Of a DNA stretch of 64,000 bases, positions 29,676 to 43,500 are shown piece by piece. A program made the translations under genes and the position numbers. The DNA comes from Epinephelus fuscoguttatus (Eukaryota > Chordata > Actinopteri > Perciformes > Serranidae), in NCBI RefSeq assembly GCF_011397635.1, contig NC_064759.1:16415428-16479427 (forward strand), given 5' to 3'. Position 1 is the first letter of the stretch. Every line of letters begins with the position of its first letter. The notes beneath the pieces were generated by a model that saw only the letters and a list, made by a program, of their open reading frames with translations, had not been told where the DNA came from and ran no database searches.

Positions 29676-32600
29676 GTAAGAAATGACCACTTATAAAAAC
29701 TTAATAATGTCCAGCTGGTTGTGAGCAGCATACTGCCTTTCATTTCTTTCTCAGAGCTTTAATAATTGAAGAGGAGATAAATTTAAACCTGACTACCACC
29801 TGTCAGGGCGGTGACAGGAGCAGAAAATCCGGCAGGTGATTTCCTCAGTCGCTGTACAGACGAGGTGTTCAGCTGAAACCTTTAAAATTTTTGACTACAT
29901 TTACATGAAATAAGATTTTCAAACTAATGTCTTTTCATTTTCCTCATTCTTCCCGTGTTATCGCTCATGAGCAATCTGTATCGCTCTTTGACCCGAGTTT
30001 CGGTCGGTGACTCAACGCCATGTTTAGTTTTCATAAGGTGTGGCTCTGTGGAGAGCAAGGTGTTTTTCGCAGGTGCCTGCTGCTGGGCTCTGTAGTAGGT
30101 GTCCTTTTCTCTTTTTAAACTGAGTCACTGCTCCAGTCTGTCCTTGGTACTCTTTCCCCCGAAGCCACCCTTCTCCTCCTCAACGTCCCCCTGCTCCTTT
30201 TCTTCTCTCTGTCCACACATCATCTTCTATTAGTTACACTTCAGCTGAGAAAAATGGGACTGGAAACAGGTCTTAATGTACACGGAGAGTAACAGAAGGG
30301 GGCATCAACTTGACACTTAATCATTTACACAGATGATAAATCCCTTAACCATCCATGACTTCCTTTTTATAGGTTGTAACTTTTGCATAGCTTTCATTTT
30401 GTGAGCCACTCCCAGTGTAGGCCTTCATTGTTGCTTTTACTTGAAACAAGGTAACTGGCCACCCCTCCCTCCCAGACAACCTGTTCCCACAGGCTAATTA
30501 TTCAGGTCTTTCTAGTACACTTGAGCCCAGGTAGCCTATAGGTATGACAGCCACAGCCAGCAGGCCCACAAACACGAGAAAACATTCCTGGCATGCAGTT
30601 AACCCATTAACATATGAATGCGTGTGGCATGAAACCAGTTCAACATTTTTTCTGCCTCCTTGCTAGCCCAGCTATTTGTTTAGTGCAGTAATTGGGGCAA
30701 GAATGTAGGACTAGATCTAACGCTCTGGCACAGCCGCTGTATACATTTTCAGTAGTGTACAGTAACATAGTTGATTGTGGTGTTGTTTTAATCACAACTC
30801 ATAAGCATAGTCACTCCTCTGACTTATTCATGCAGTGGACCTTTTTTGTCCAATTTCATTTTACTGAGCATGAAGTGCTCTTTGGGGAGGGAGGAAAGTG
30901 GGGGAAAACAAAACAAAAGGTTTTACATATTTATGAGCTAAGAAAAACGCAAGGCACTACAAGCAAAAACACTGCTTTTAGTTTTCTTTCATTTAACTTG
31001 TTTTTTCAGAGGAAACCTCTGACCCTCTTTTGGGTAGTAGTGAAGCTGTGCAACTTTAGCTGCAACTGCAGAGCTGGAAGTTTTTTCACTTCTCTACTTT
31101 GCATTTTACGTTTACCACTTCCTCTCAAGCTGCCACAGAAGCCACTTACCTCTTCCATCCTGCGTCTGAGAGCTGTGATTTAATTCTCTGCAAAGTTTTC
31201 ACTTTAATACAGCGTAGCTGTAATCTAAAAATTCAATATTGAGGATAATGGGTTTTTAATTATAGGCTTATGTAGTTAGAAACATATATATAAAACATAA
31301 TAGAAACTGGCAGGTGGAGGTCCAGTTTAGGCTCTGAAATTACACTATAATACAACCCCCACCCCCCAGTCAAGGTTGTGAGGGACCACGGATGTGGGTC
31401 AGAAAGGCTTGGCCCATTACCATGGAGATGTTTTTATTGGAAGAGGGGTGGGCTTATGTGCGGGGGAGTATGGGGTTGGGGGGGTATGAGGCTATGGCAG
31501 CATTGTCTTTATGGCTGAGTAAGCTGCATGTGTGCAGGGGTGGCTGGCTGGCTGGCTGCCTGAGAAACTGGTGGGCATGCAGCAGGGTCAGGACCGGGGG
31601 AGGAGGCAGCTTCCTTCTCTGTTCACAAATAAACCAATGTTTGTCTTTGTATACCTGAAGTCATCCAGAGAGGCTAATTCAGATGCAAAGCTACTCTTCA
31701 TGGCTCTTCTTGGTTTCGAGGAAACAGGTGGCATTTTGGCAGCCTGCTGCAGTGCGCAGGGTTGTTGCTGAGTTTCAGGATTGGCTGGAAAACTAAACGG
31801 GCAGCGTCTGATTAAGACAGGCGACGCCCCACCTCCCCTCTTTCCCACCCGCCACTTGAAAAGTCCCCCTCTCCCGCCATCCCCCACCCTTACCGTCGGG
31901 TACATACAGGGGCCTTGTTCTTGTCTTTTATTTTCATCTATCTTTCATTCTCTCCTGTCCAGTGCTTTTGTTTGAGTGACGGTAGTCGTTGGTTTATTCA
32001 AATGGCCTCCCTCCCCCGTCTCCCAGCCTCTCTTTGGACTGAAGGCCATGTTGTTTATGACAGGAACAACATGTAGACAGACAGGGGAAAAAACACTTGT
32101 GACCTCACCATTGTTTGTCACTATGGCTGTAGGATTTCAGCAGTGTGTTTTTCATACCAATAAATGACTTGTGAAAAATACTCTGAATTAGAGATGTCCT
32201 GATACCATTTTCTCTTTCTGATACTAATTCAATTGCCTGAATTTGTGTAATGACCGATAGCGATACTGAGCCAGTACTACTGCAGAAATGAATAAATAAA
32301 TAAATAACAACTATTCACCCTCTGTGGCTGTGAAATGATTGCAGTCATTGTTGTATGGCATGGCTCAAGTTAAAGCCAAGCTGCACAATCTGGGGCTGAA
32401 AAATAAAGTCAGTGCCAGAGTGCCAAAACTACAGTACCCTGAATGGCCACCTGGGGCTGGCTACAGAAGCAGGTAAACACCCCCATATTAAAATGCCCAA
32501 ATGTACAGTAGAAATAAACATGTTTACAGCCTGATACAATAATAGAGCTAATTTCAACATTCATGACAACTGTACGGGTGTTGAAATTTTATATAACTCA

Positions 32601-34456
32601 TCTGTTTACATTTTATCAAGGCTTGAAGTTCTGCATATTTAAGGGTGGGGCTTCCTGTGTGACAGGCTTTCTACAAGGCATTGCTAGAGTCGATGAGTCA
32701 GATTCACACCTCGCTCTACAGCTTCAACCTCTCGTCCAAATATGGTCATTCATGGCTCCAAAAATCTAAGATGGCGACGGCCGAAATGCTTAACTCAAGG
32801 CTAGAAATGTGAGTCCACAAACCTATGGATGACGGCATGGTAGCTACGTCCATTATTTCATACAGTCCATGATTAAACCCCAAACTGGTGGGACTTTTCA
32901 GTCTTGCCAAATTGCTGACATTTTGCTAACGACTGATGTCACACTATTTACTGGAAGTCAGTTCTTCTTCGCTGCTCTAAAACAGTAGTTGCCAGTGGCT
33001 GCACGGTGCAACTTTTGTGTAGGCTACTCTTTTAGTGTGGTGAAGAAGAATTGTTTTCAGATACAACTGCTTTTTTTTTTATCTTGGTGTAAAACCACTG
33101 TAAAATGTATTGATAAATTGCATACACACCCATACCTGACACAGCATTTTAGGCAGTATTGGAGGCATTTCCGATAGTATTGGAACTTCCCAACATTTCC
33201 ACACCACTCTGTCCTCCCACAAAAACACACACACACAGTCAACCAGAAACTCTGAGGTGATGTTTCTTTTGGCAGTCCGACTTGTACAATAACTCATACT
33301 ACTAGCTCTAACGACTTCCCTGCACATGGAGAGATCCTGTGAACGGTGTGATCCTGCCAAGCCTGAGACCATTCATCATTACAACAGAGCAATAGCATTA
33401 CGCTTTGTCTATTAAGAGGAAGTTGATTGATGGAAAAAGAGTTTATGTTTTTTTTTTCTTCCCTAATAAAAGAAGGAAAAAGTAAGTCCTTAGTATCTCA
33501 TTAGTCCCAGCGAAGCGAGGGGCTTTGGTCTTGGTTTAGATTTTGTGTTAATGGCTGTCTCAGTTAGGTCCTATCATTATGTAAATGAGCTGTCCTCGCC
33601 CCTTCGCACCGGCCCTGTAAATGTCAGAAGGATTTTGAAAAGGTCAGGTGTGTGTCTATATGTGTGTAAGAAAGTCTCATTCTGGCTGTGGCATTCTCTA
33701 GTACGTACACACACACTTATTAACGTGCCTTCGTGTTTAAATGACACATCAATAACCTCCTCCTCCCCCTTATAATCACCATTAAGAGTCCGTTGATTCA
33801 GACATAAAAGTGTGCTTGGATTTACAGCTTAATGGAGATATGAGAGCTATACCGAGCAAGTGTGTGTGTGTACGTGGATACTGTGTGGTAAATGTGGCTC
33901 CATCATTTTTAAATAATTAAATTTTAGAATGACTGAAGCAAATATTTGGCATTTCACCAAATGAGCCTAATGATTTAGACAGCTTTCTATTATTACTTGT
34001 TATTTCACCAGGTGCGCTATTTGAAAAAAAGTGATTTGAGCTTAGTGGCAATATTTAATGGCTGCCTCAAAATGGAGCACCTCTTATCCAACATTAAACT
34101 ACGGATGGAAAGCTTTTCAGCAGATGTATTGAAAACATTTTAGCAGCAGGCACTTTTCATTTTAAAACCTTTTTATATGGGAGCTATATTGATTTAAAAT
34201 AATGTTGATCCTCTTCATCTTACGGGGTCTTACATATCCAGATATTTTGATAAATGAGTTTGAGTGAAATTACTTTGCTCTGTAGACTTTTCATTACCAG
34301 TGACCAGAAACACAAAGGATCCATCAGGTTTATTGTTGACTTGGCAAATATTATTAGACAGGACGGATGGATCTGAAGAGATGGAGGTCGATGAGCACGA
34401 GTCACTGCATCTTTTTGCATTTTAGACCGCGGTATATTGGACCACAAACACAATTG

Positions 34457-34504
<48 letters not shown>

Positions 34505-37500
34505 CATGCACACATACACATACAGCTGGTGATGAATAAAGGGAGTAACTGGAGGCTGCAAGTCAGATGACATTCCAATAATAGGGAGGAACTGTCACAT
34601 AGCAGGATGACAGTGCATGTGTGCATTAGTGTTTCCTTTAGGAATGGGTGCGTATCATCCTCATCGGCAACCCTGTTATCTTCCACAGACATCAGATCCG
34701 AGGACATCCTTTTTATATCGCTCCCTGCTCATTTAACTGACTCTCTTTAAGGACGCTTTTCCTCCAACTTGTAAGTAATGATAGTGGCTTTCCTGCAGCA
34801 AGAGAGCAAACCAGGAGCTCCGTCTCCACACAAGAACTCCCTTTCCCCTCCGCCTACACGTTCATGCTTGACGGATGGTGGCCTGAGTTGAGGTCACACT
34901 GAGAGCCCCCCCACAGGGATGTTTGTGTTTGGCTCCCCGGGTTGCCAAACTGCTGGAGTCGATCCCATCTGATCCAAAAATGAGTCCACGTCTTAGAAGA
35001 AATGCCAAATGTCGTTAATATGAATAAGGGCAGCTGAGGGGTTTCCAAAAACACAACAGTGCTGGGGTTGATAATGTTCTTGGCAGAGGTGTTCGGTCAA
35101 ACTGCTGTCTAAATCAAATCTGTGTTCCGTAGCTCACACACTGATACGAGTTCACTGCAAGAGACCCTTCCATAATGTACTTTAACCACCCACGTGTTTC
35201 TTGATAATGGAGAGTTTTAAGACTGTACTGTTTGCAGGAGCAGCAAGCCAGCAGCTTATCTTGTATAAAAATGCTATAAGGCATGTGGCTTACTTTATTT
35301 TTTGGTCACACACACATTTCCACGCCATTAGTCAAGATACCCTCTGCCAATTCTGCATTTCCTTATGTCTAACAAACCCCCAGATGGAATTTAGGGAGAT
35401 GCAGGTCAAACCCATTCCAGCTCAGCCAATGTGGAGAATGAGCGGTAATTCCAATTGAAGATCCATTGAAAGGCAGCCAAACTCTTTAAAATAAAATCCC
35501 CTTAATTAACTAGACTTGGGAGATGGGCGTCTCTGTGACCCCGCTGTAGTAAAATCACCGAGGAGGAGCGGCGAAGGAGGAGCGGGGGTTGAGGATGTCG
35601 ACATTTTCAAATTCCACACCGCAGCATCTTGGCAGCGGGGATGAAGGAGGATTTCAAAAAACGATGTGAGGGAGTGAACCAGGGAGGCCAAGAATTATCA
35701 GCTCATTTGTAATTTAGTCGCACCTCCCTCCCCTCTTCTTCTCCCTCTCTTTAAGCATGAGACACATATTTAACAGCGAAAGAGCTCTCCATTGTGGACA
35801 GAAAAGGACTGCTTGTGCTAACCTTTCTCTTTTTATTATAGTTACCTGGCCTGTACCCTCTCCCTGTCATCTTTCTCCTCTTTCTTCTGTCTCTGTCACA
35901 TTCTTTTATTTCAGAAATCCTCCCCACAGTGGACTCAGCACATCTCTGTGCAAGTAAGAACTGAGGCCCTTGACTGTGTCCTCCTCAGGGCGTCCCTACG
36001 TACACACACACACATGCTCATGGCGGCTCATTAGCAGTCACCTTAATGTGTCTAAATGTAGTTTGCGAGGTGGAAGGTGGTTTGCGTTATTGATCCAGTA
36101 TTGAATGGTGGATGATGCAGTGCCCTTATGTGATATTGAAAACATTTAGGGCTCGCTCTGTCGGCATGACAGCGCCATGAAACATCTCTCTCTCCCCTCC
36201 TCCTCTGCTAATCCCTCCCTGTGTCCTCCCTGCCCCTGGTTCGTGAAATGTCGAGCCAGTTTTGCTGTTACCTCCTTTTCTGTCTCGCTTTTATTTTCCT
36301 CCACACATTTTGCTCCTTTATCAACACATGAAACAGCAACATTACAGCCCGTTTTGTCCATTTTGTTACCTTCCTGCACACCTTTGCTCCTCCATTAGCA
36401 CACACACACAGATGTGCTGCATCTTCATCACATCTGACTTTGACAAGGTCATGTCAAATTCACACTTATCAGAGGCGGTGGACAGGCTGGCTACAGGAGG
36501 AAATTGAATTTGGTGTGACAGGGTCTTGTCAGGGCTCTGATAGCTGGATATAGAGTCATGCTCCCCAAAAACCTTATGCACACCAACTGCTTTCAATTTA
36601 GTCAGCTTTTCTCACGATCCTAGCAGACTTATCTGTGGAGCAGAGTGAAATTGCACACTGTAATGTAAAGAAAATGTGGTATTCTCATAGATATCATCTC
36701 AGAAATATGAGATAAGAAAAGTGAATACGCCATCGCAGTGATAACACACAACAGGTTTATTTGTAATGAAAGCAGGCGGGGAGTGTTCTTGTGTTTCACA
36801 GTGTTGTTGCGATCTTACTACTCTATCTTGCCACTGATATCAATGATATCTATTGTTTCACTTGTTGGTATAAAAATGTGCCGCCATGCTGTGCTGATAA
36901 ACAAGCAGCACAGTCGTCATGGGTCCCTAGAGCCTTGAAATGGCAGGAGCATTCAAATCCTCCCCTGAAGCAAACAGCGCATTAAGGTCAAATAGAGGCA
37001 GCAGGTTTATTCAGTTATCAGGTCTGCGTTTTGTCAACAGGGTGTGCCGGGATTTGTTTGGTGTGGCTCCTCAGGGAGAGCAGGTCCTCCTTCGTTGAAG
37101 CGATTTGTCTCATTCATGACTTCGACTGATTGCCTGCTCTCTCTAATCGGCCACTTGCTCCCCCTCTGTCAATCTCCTCCTGTCACATTTGTGCCTTTTA
37201 CTTCCACCTCTCCATCTTGATTTTATTCTTCCTCTCTGCCCTCTCTATCTTCCTCTGTTTATGGCTTCTCCTAATGCTCCAAACTTCCTTTTCTCTGTAA
37301 TTTGGTCCGCATAATTGCACCATCTGCTCAGTAAACTGCTGTCTCTTACTGTATCTCTTTTCCTCCTCTCGTCCTGCTTTTGTTCTCCTTTGCTCCGTTC
37401 TTAGTCATCAATCCCTCGTTTCTGCTTCTGTAATTGGAATGTCTGTTGCTCTCCTCTATCCTCTTACTTTCTCTTTCCCTGTAATCTCTCTCCCTCTTTT

Positions 37501-40500
37501 TTGCAGCTTTCTTCCTCTCCCTGTCCCACCGTCCAATTCCCCAGTTGTCTCCTCCACCTATGTCAGCCCAAGAGTTTCTCTTTAAGCCTATCCAAACTGC
37601 CTATGCTACTTTCCCTCTCCTACTCTCATTTGCTCCCTCTGTCTCTCGTTCTACTTTCCTCTCATACCTCCTTAACGGCCCCCGCCCTCCCTGCAGACAT
37701 TTGTATTGCAGGCATCTGTACCTTCCTACCTCCCCTAACGAGGTCTTCTGTTTCTTTTTTCTTCTCCACATCAATCACTCCCTCTCTCTTTCTCTCTCTC
37801 ATGGACTTTTCCCCCTCTGCCTCTTTCCCTTCTAATGGCCAAGAACACCTCCTCCCACTCCACCCTGGTGGGCATTTTTTGAAGGTTAAGTTGCTGTGAC
37901 ACTTTTACAGTGTTTCACCCTGCCTCCCCTCCATTGTCTCACCCACCCTCTCCCTCTGTCTCCCTTGCCCAGGCTGCAGAACGACACTCGTCATCACCAC
38001 CTCCTCCTCACACACAACCGCAGAACACACACTCGCACAGAGCACAAACTGTACATACATTGTGGACACTTGCACACAATTCTCTGGGCTGATTTGATGG
38101 TTGAATCACTTGATTACTGTACAGGGGACAGGAAAGGGGAAGTGACAGGACAAAGTCAAGTAAGCGGGTGAGCTAAGCATGAGAGGTAAAACCGGGGAAA
38201 TGGAAACAGATGCAGGGTTTTATTTCATTTCAGCGGAGCTAACCTGTTGTGCAGTGCCGGGATCAGGCTGACAATGTCCACTCCCCTGCTGCTACATGCT
38301 GTCACACACTCCTCTTCCCAGCAGGCGGTTAGTAGGCCAGTAATATAGCTTGACTCATCTAACAAGAATCTCACACTTGAGTTGAAAGGGACTTACATTT
38401 GAAGAGTTAATTCCCACTGTATGGTGTCATACAATCTAGCACTGTGACAGAAAACTGGCTTTTTGAATGTTATTTTTTTGGTGAGACTGTGTCTTAGCTA
38501 AATATATAGCTAAATATATGCATACTACCACTGTAAATTTGCATTTGTTAATTTGACCCATCTTGGTTCTTAACACTTAACTGTGAAGATTTTTTTTTAA
38601 TATGGTAGAGATTAAATAATTTAGGTTTAATTGATTAGTCATACAAGAAATAAGGAGAAACTATTTTGATGATTAATAAATTGTATGCACTTTTCAAGCC
38701 TTCCTAAATGTGGCAATTTTCTGCTTTTATCTGTTTCACACCGTAAAGGAAATATGTCTGGATTTTGGGCTGTTAAGTAGGCAAACAACAAGCAGCTTGA
38801 AGTGTCAACGTGGGCACCATATATTTTCAGAAGAATATGTTTGTTCACAAGTAATACCCTATCAACACTAAAGGCTGCCATACCACAGACAGCAAAGATG
38901 AAGATTTGAGCTGCTTCGTTCAGTGAGCGACTTGAAACTGCTTGTCAAACACAACAGCAGATGTTACTGAAGTTCTAGACTCACAAGTCAGTCTTTAGAT
39001 GCTTTGCTTAACTAAAGACTGATGACTTTCTCCCTGATTTTGTGTTTAGATGGGCGGGTACAATTTCAGAGTTTAAAAAAACTCCCTACTTTGCAGAACC
39101 ATTAGGGCAGTCCTTTGGTGGCTCGCTGAACTCTTGTGCTTGTAAGCATAGTCCGACTAGAAACACGTGTAGCGGTACAAAATGGCTCAAGTCGCTGTAA
39201 GTCCTTCATTTCCACAATCTTGTGGACTGAGCACACGTTTGATAAAATGGAGTTAAATCACTCGGCATCCATTTTCAAGCTCTCTGTGTGTTTGTTTCTT
39301 TGCGGACGAGAAAAGGGGGAGCGCACATTTCCGGGAGGGCATGTCCTTTTCAAAAAAGCAAGAGGCGTTGCTTTGTTGCCGGCCGTTTTCGCCGGTGTGT
39401 TAAACACACTTTAGAAAGGAGTGTCCCCAGACTATCAGAAGCCGGAGATCTCTGATTGTCTGGTGGCGAGACTACTGAAGTTCTAATCAACATCACAAGC
39501 TCTTACACTGAAGCTGCACAAATGAACGAGTGTTTTCGCTGACAGTTGATTGCCACACTGGCGTTACTTCCGTCATTGCGATAAGAAGAAAACCATGCTT
39601 TTGCATCCCTAATCTTATACTAAGTATTTTGCATTCAACAGCAGCAACCTTCAAATGTTGTTTTCAGTCCCGGCAGTCAGCTGGCTGCTGCCAGACAGAA
39701 TGATACACTTGGTGTTACTGAAAACAGAGACACTATTGTTCTCAGCCCAAGCTTAGAGACCCTCCTCCTCCTTCCTCCCCTCAGACTCTCCCTCCCCCCT
39801 AATCCAGGTGAGCCGAGGGAGACCATTGAAAAGGCCATCTATTGTCCTGCCTCCCCCTTCCATTTCCTCCCCCTGCACCACACCTGTATCAATGGACAGG
39901 CCTGCCTTTGAGTAGTGGCCCTAGAGGGAAAGTGGCTTTGTAACAAGAGATGATTGGGTAGTTTCTCTTGAAATGGAGGCTGATGGAGGGGCTTTTTCTG
40001 TTGTGTGGTTGGACCACTGTGGTGCCTTTTTTAACAGGTTTTCCTGGTACACAAGTCCTTGAGGTGCTCCTCGGAGGGCATTTTTGTGTAGAAAGTCAAA
40101 TATTTTCCAGCTCTATGTGACATGCATGTTTACGCTGTGCATGTATCATACACTTGCTTGTTATGTGGCTGCTTGCTGTTTTGGCTTTCTATCTTGGCCT
40201 CTTTAGGAAGAGCCAGGAGGGAGGGGATGAGAGGGGAAGAGACGGAGAGACAGTATCTTCTCTGCTGACTAGTACTTGTCACCGAGGCCCTCTGGGCGTG
40301 CGCTCGCTCCCTCAGCTTGCTTGGAGCCATCTCCTGAACCCACCTCCTTTTTTAAAAGCTTTTAAAGGAAACACTTTAACCACTTTACTTCTGTCCTTTC
40401 CCTCTCTTCCCACTTTCCTCTTCTCGCAACAAGCTCGCGGCTGATTCGTGCACCAGTGATTCATGAATTTATCTCTGGCACGGCACAGTCATGCAGGGTG

Positions 40501-40518
40501 CACGCGTGTGTGTGCGTG

Positions 40519-40571
<53 letters not shown>

Positions 40572-43500
40572 AGTGCGCACAGGGTCTGAGCGACAGAAGA
40601 AGGCTGCATGCTGGGGGGAGAGGTAGAGAGGGAGAAGGAGAGAGGGAATGTGCTGTGATGCCAGCCGTGATTAGAGCAGTAGCACTCGCCGTTTAAACAC
40701 ACATTTAAATAGACACAGCCTCGGGAAGATGGGAGGAGGGTGAGGGGGGTGAGGTGAGGAAGAGGATGTGGCTCCGCTGCTTGTGTAAACTAACACAAGT
40801 GTTCTCAGTTGTTCTGGTTTTAAATAGAAGTCCCTCAGGCTCCACCTACCAACTTTCCCTTGTTCATTTGTTTGTCTCTCCCTCTTTCTTTCTTTTTACC
40901 CCCCGTCTCACTCTCCATTTTGCTCTTTACTTTTGACATAGAATTGCTTTATCTGGCATAGATTATTGATGTCCTTCATAGATGCCCTCCTCCATCCTTC
41001 TCCTCTGCATTCTTTTACATGACTCCCTCTCGTGTGGCCTCTCATTTGGCTGTCATGCCTGTGCCAGCCCGTTCCCTTCCTCTCTTCCAATTTATCTCTC
41101 CTACTCATTCCTTCCAGATGACTCTCTTTCTCTCGTCTCTCCCTTCATCACCTCAGCCCATTGTGAGTTTGCTTCCTTCCTCTCTCCCCCTTCTCCTCCT
41201 CTTCGTTTCCAACCATTCAACCCCCCCCCCCATGCGTCACTCTTCCTTTTCCTCTCTGAACCTGACTCGGCCTGCTTGTTTCAGGTTTGAGTGTCCTACT
41301 TTGATTTCCTCTCCCTGCCCCCCATGCCCTTTGCTCCTCGTCTCCTCATTCTGGTGTTTATTTACATAGTGAAGGATGGAGGTACGGCTGTCAGGATGGA
41401 TTGATGGATGGCGAGAGGCCACGGGTGAGGGGATCTGGGCGTTTGATGGACGCCCCTGTCAGTCAGGATACTACTTAAAGAATTGGCTCGTTCATTATTG
41501 TAGAAAGCTGTGGAAGACTTGCAGGCTGTACTAAGATAGCCGCCTCGAAAGCCCATTCTTCTCACCGCTGGTGTCCTTTTTGTACCCATAGATCTAAAAC
41601 CATTTCCATAATGTGGCCTTAAAGGTCCTAACAAGCTAAAAGTAAACCATTCTTTAGACGTTTATTGACATTTTAGAGCATGGAACCACTCCACTGACAG
41701 AGACACTCCGCCACACTGCACGTCTGCCCTTTTAAAAGCTCGTCCCTTGTAGATGACATAATTATGCAGTGTCAACGTGTGACAAGCTGAGCTTGGCTGC
41801 ATTAGAAGAATTAATATGCACAGCGTAGGAGGGAGCCTGTCCATGATCTTCTAATGCTTATAGCCACTCACTCCCCTCTGCTCATCTTGGGAAGCCATCA
41901 CACTCTGGAGCAAGTTATCTCTGAAGCCATCAAGGCTAATGTCAGACTGTCTTCTTTTCCCCCCAGTAGTACGTTTTAAGACTCGTATAATCTCCATCTG
42001 TATGGCATTCATTTGTCAAGTTTAATGAATGTACTTGAGTTTTTACTTGGTCATTTAATGCTGACACAAGGGTTAATTGGCTTTAAAGGGATCAGGTATA
42101 GGCTATGATATAGTAATGTCAGTCTGATTACATATTTAATGCATAATTCAATATTAGGCTGGATGTATACTGAAGTCTCAAACCTGTGTAGATTTTAATC
42201 TGACAGTTTTATTGGATTCCAGCTAAATACACACATTACACAATATTTTATTTTAAAATAATTTATTATTATAATATATGTTATCCATTGTTTTAATGTT
42301 ATTTCAGAGATCATTTTAAAAAATTGTAAATGAAAATGTTAAGAAAATAATAAAGTGCATTAGTTTTGATTAAACTTTTCTTTGCAGTTTGAAATTGATT
42401 TGCCTGGTGGTAGTACAGCACTACAGTACGTGACCTTATAGTACCAGTGAAGAGAGTGCAGTTGGAGTCCAGCAGTGCAGCTGCCTGCGTCATATATCAT
42501 AATGCTGACTACAGGTCAGCACAGTGAGTCTGTAGCCTGAGATTTTACAGAACATGAATGTACAGCTTGAAATATTGCAGCAGTACTCCCGCTGAGGTGA
42601 TAAACTGTTTTAAGAAGTGAGCTTAAGTGCTATTTGACTTTGCCTCCGCAATTTTCACGCATGTTATCTCAACTTGAGCCAATAAACACTGTTTAAAAAT
42701 GCTTCAGTAATCTTTGGCAAAGCAGTGGCATGACACATTTGTTCTCACTCTAGTTTTGCCGTAGCCACATTGGGGGGAGTAACAAGATCAGCCATGCACT
42801 GAGCTCTATATCAGTGTATACGGTATGTGTCAGAAACCTCTAGTTTCAGCTTCACAGTTATGAGGATTTGCTGCCTTTCTGTATCTAATGTGATAGTACT
42901 CTGAATGACTGTTAGTGGTTCACAATAGGAGATTTGAAAACGTCACTTGCACTGACCTGTATGTATGGTGTGTGTACCATACTCAACCGTAGAGAAATTA
43001 AAGCATACTGTATGGTCAAAATGTTTCAGTCCTGCTACAATGTGACTTCACTTGTGCATTAGGGCTGCAACTAATGATCATTTTCATCATCACTTCATCT
43101 GTTGATTATTTTCTCGATTAACTGATCAAGCCTTTTGTATAAAATGTCAGAAAATACAGAAAAAATGTCCATGTGATGTCTATAAATGTCTTGTTTTGTT
43201 GTTCCAAACCCCAAAAATATTCAGTTTCATATGATATAAAATAGAGAAAAGCAGGTAATTACCATATTTGAGAGGCCTAAAATGGTAAGCGTTACAGATC
43301 ATCCTTTGTTCCGTCTGCTATCGCTTATCTTAACCAGCAGTGACCACTAATTGTCCATAATCCCTGACGGTGTGTGAATCTGGATTCTGTGTGTTATGTA
43401 TTGTACTGTCTGTTTTGTTTTACTTATGACTACTGTCTGTATCCCAAATTGCACCCCCCGATAAGTTTTACCATACCCTACCTTACCTCACAATAAACTA

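Larger units (their letters stand above)
29676..38880 (+). other. Nectin-like intron 1, first part
   Basis: No exon recognised. It includes a diverged dispersed repeat (32185-32310), a second repeat (about 32395-32875), a CA microsatellite (34460-34500), and a long pyrimidine-rich + strand tract (about 37140-37970). The 33540-33860 stretch lacks repeats and is rich in TAAT words; it may be a conserved non-coding element. Confidence 0.6.

Noticed and set aside
30692..31183. Open frame of 163 codons in the nectin-like intron
   Set aside because: No recognisable domain, no codon bias or flanking splice signals that link to other exons.
34402..34707. Frames with long Cys-Val or His-Thr runs
   Set aside because: They are translations of CA/GT microsatellites, here and at several other sites (12550, 40463, 45786, 47489, 54254).
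40505..40570. Tandem arrays as possible CRISPR repeats
   Set aside because: They are dinucleotide microsatellites in a vertebrate genome. No repeat-spacer structure exists anywhere in the window.
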